A DNA stretch of 64,000 nucleotides, from contig CM060731.1 in NCBI GenBank assembly GCA_030704615.1, forward strand, positions 11,470,001 to 11,534,000, written 5' to 3'. The notes under the pieces were generated by a model that was not told the origin of the DNA, searched no databases, and worked only from the letters and a program-made list of their open reading frames with translations. This document shows positions 61,701 through 64,000 of the stretch, piece by piece (the stretch's first letter is position 1; each line of letters opens with the position of its first letter). The DNA is from Takakia lepidozioides. Taxonomy: Eukaryota > Streptophyta > Takakiopsida > Takakiales > Takakiaceae. The translations under genes and the position numbers were made by a program.

Positions 61701-64000
61701 CTTGTTTACTTTTGCAGGTGTTCAGTTCCTTCGAACTACTGTTCTCACTTTAATTCTTTGTGAGGATATCTCTTGATGTCTGTCCAACTGTAGGTGGTGG
61801 CGACTGTTGCTTTTGGAATGGGTTTAGACAAGAGTGATGTTGGTGCTGTGAGTGAACCATCTCCCTCACAAGCATCATGACGTGCACTTGAAAGTTTTTC
61901 CATTTAAAACCCGTTTGAACAAGGCCATACTTTGTCAAACTGTACTGTTGTTCCATGTTCTATGAACCCTTTCTTACCCCCCCTCATTCTCTTGTTGTTC
62001 CTCTAATTCAAACATGTGTTGGCTTTCTCTTCATACCCTCCTCTGTCTCCCCCTTCGTCTATTTCCTCATTTTGCAACCTCTGACAACCTGCTTCCAAGC
62101 AACATTCCATTTTGAGCTGTTATGTCCCAAATGCAAGGACCTACTATGAAGAAAAAGCAACAGAAAAGAAGGAGCTGAATGAGTTGTGATTGTTGCTCTT
62201 CAGATCATTCACTACAACATGCCCCGCAGTCTGGAGCACTATGTCCAGGTAACAGCTGCAAGGATTTTTCTTTCACACTAGATAAAATGTGGTAGTAGCT
62301 CAACAAAGACATGCATTAACCACGTCCTTTTATGGTCACACCATTCCTCGCATATTAGATGGAGAGCATATCTCTTTTGGCCATGTTTGATGTCTGCATC
62401 TTAAACATGTCGTAGCACTGGTTTACAAAGAGGCACTATGGCCCATCTCCAGCTTGTATGTCCCATATACCTTCAGCCCAGGGTAATTTTGGAACTTTCA
62501 TGCATGGAAAACATAGAAACTTCCCTTTCATAAATATGGAGAACCTGCGTCAGCCAGCATATGGTGTTCCCGTTTAATGTGTAACAGAATTACCTTGTTC
62601 TGGATACAGGAAACCGGGCGTGCTGGCCGTGATGGCAGACCTGCCTATTGCCATCTCTTCCTGGACGACGTGGATTATCTGAAGCTCCGTAGCCTTGCAC
62701 ATAGGTGCCACTTCTGACCCTTCATGATAATGGAATATGTGTTTCAAACAAGCGTGCTTTTGGACAGTGTTGCATTGCAGTATAATGCATGTACTATTTA
62801 CACATGGGTAAGAGGTTGCTGCTTCGAGGATAATGAAATTGGTACATTGCTGCTCATCAGGCTCATATGTGGATCCTGTGGTAGTCAGAATCATACCAAC
62901 AAAACACTTGAGCTTGTCATGATGATGGTGAGCTTGCAAAGGGAGAGGCTGAACCTTGTTGTCTGGTTATAAGAGGTTGACATTTGAGACACTAGTACAT
63001 GAAGCCTGTCTATCCTAGATGACAGATGTCCCTGAATATGTACAAACCTATCTCTGGCCACAAGGCTACGGCAAACGTCTTATTAGTACATTCTAAAGTA
63101 GAATGTCCATTTACAGAAGATATGAACTCAAGTCAGTGTTGTGGTGCAGTGATGGCTTGGACTCGTTTGCTGTAAACAAGTTCTTATGTAGAGTATTTCA
63201 GACTCCTCAAGTGGGTCCCTCTTGCGTCAGCTCAATTTGCATAGAACCGGCAGCCAATGAATTGGATCTGAAGGAAGAGGTAATTGATGACCATCTCGTT
63301 GAAAAGCTTTGTGCTTCTGAGAAGGGTGGGTTCTGGTAGAGACACATTTCATGAAAATTGCAAAAAGTTCTGCATCAAATCCTGACTAGCTGATTGGAGA
63401 ATATGATGTATAAAACTGGCAGCAACCAGCACGTTTGTCGTTTTTGTCAAGATCGTGGAAGCTGGCAGTTGTTGACAGTGCAATGTTATGCTCAAAATAT
63501 TAGGACTTACCAATAGAATATTCCGTGTCAAAGTCTCCACAACAACATACCACAACTCTCGAATGAGTGCAATGCATTGAGGATCGATAGCTTAGCCATA
63601 TCTTCACTTTCACAGGTGATGGCAACAATTCTATCCTTCTTGGAGGTGGGAGAAATGCAGTATGTACGTGTGCTTTCCAAACTCAAGGCTACATGTACCC
63701 TCACTTTCTACAAGGTAAGTGTTATCAGCTAATCTTCAAGAATCAGTTCCTAAAACTGCGAAAAAATGGAATGATGTCTGGAGTGTCCAAAAGCATTATC
63801 GCTGGTATTGACAAGTTATGTTGGGGTGTTCTCCACGACTCCCACAGTAAGAGCCTATTGTTACTTATTCTCTAACATGTGCAAAGCATCCCAAATTATA
63901 ACAGAGGACCAGTGCTTTAAGTGAGCAATGATTGATGTGTTAACAGGTGCACTTGAATGTTTTCAGAGCTCCCTGACATCTCTGGCAAAGCAAAGTCGTC
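55783..64000 (+). CDS. RECQL5: RECQ5-type ATP-dependent DNA helicase, 3' end outside window
   Basis: 3'-5' RecQ helicase for recombination and replication repair, nuclear. Fifteen exons: 55783-56736, 57057-57656, 57926-58045, 58946-58999, 59786-59898, 60164-60373, 60965-61043, 61252-61305, 61444-61518, 61794-61847, 62204-62248, 62610-62704, 63150-63279, 63616-63714, 63967 to the window end; phases all agree. Motifs: [10 protein letters not shown] (motif 0), [12 protein letters not shown] (Walker A), [22 protein letters not shown] (DEAH box plus aromatic loop), [39 protein letters not shown] and [29 protein letters not shown] and a basic GRRG patch before the helicase core match plant RECQ5. 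The first exon adds about 318 poorly conserved residues, so the start is the least sure point. The C-terminus is cut off by the window edge. Confidence 0.94.

Overview
This window is nuclear DNA of a land plant. The evidence is spliced genes with GT-AG introns, a plant CYP72-clan P450, a Brittle-1 type nucleotide carrier, a plant-type RECQ5 helicase, PLS-class PPR relics and a chromodomain Ty3/gypsy element. The PPR debris, the plastid-type LptF/LptG-like permease and the Dof-like single-exon gene suggest a seed-free plant such as a fern, lycophyte or bryophyte, but the species cannot be fixed from sequence alone. Exon borders were read by eye from homology, splice sites and reading-phase consistency.

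Layout. 547-3413 (-): complete five-exon cytochrome P450. 5609-11763 (-): thirteen-exon, apparently plastid-targeted YjgP/YjgQ (LptF/LptG) permease, mostly short exons that single-frame scanning misses. 13510-16810 (+): complete five-exon BT1 nucleotide transporter. 16.8-24.8 kb: repeat-rich, with a class I histone deacetylase retro-pseudogene, a PPR pseudogene, a 131-bp tandem repeat, a foldback and a SINE/MITE-like element. 24847-25518 (-): intronless, divergent Dof-type zinc-finger gene. 25801-26626: piggyBac-like non-autonomous element with TTAA target sites. 27994-31121 (-): complete five-exon GDSL esterase/lipase. 36935-48276 (+): decayed multi-exon gene with a ParB-like front half and a permuted N4/N6 DNA methyltransferase back half. 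37801-44770: intact chromovirus inserted inside that gene. 48.3-55.7 kb: repeats, a second PPR relic and a possible OSB relic. 55783-64000 (+): RECQ5 helicase, running off the end.

The most unusual locus is 36.3-48.3 kb. A ParB-like motif (DGNHRLLAW) and an N4/N6-MTase fold (DLSMGTG followed by GRHFFGME) appear on one strand in compatible exons. Eleven copies of a 24-bp palindrome lie in two clusters, one before the ParB-like exons and one between the two halves. The gene carries three in-frame stops, each explainable as a C:G to T:A transition, and was then split by a Ty3/gypsy element whose two 723-bp LTRs look identical. ParB families bind palindromic DNA, so a relic of a protein-site system captured by a plant genome is a testable idea, but no function is shown here.

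The intact host genes are not an operon. They are independent housekeeping or metabolic genes: P450 (ER oxidation), LptFG-like permease (plastid envelope, inferred), BT1 (plastid or mitochondrial nucleotide transport), GDSL hydrolase (secreted) and RECQ5 (nuclear DNA repair).
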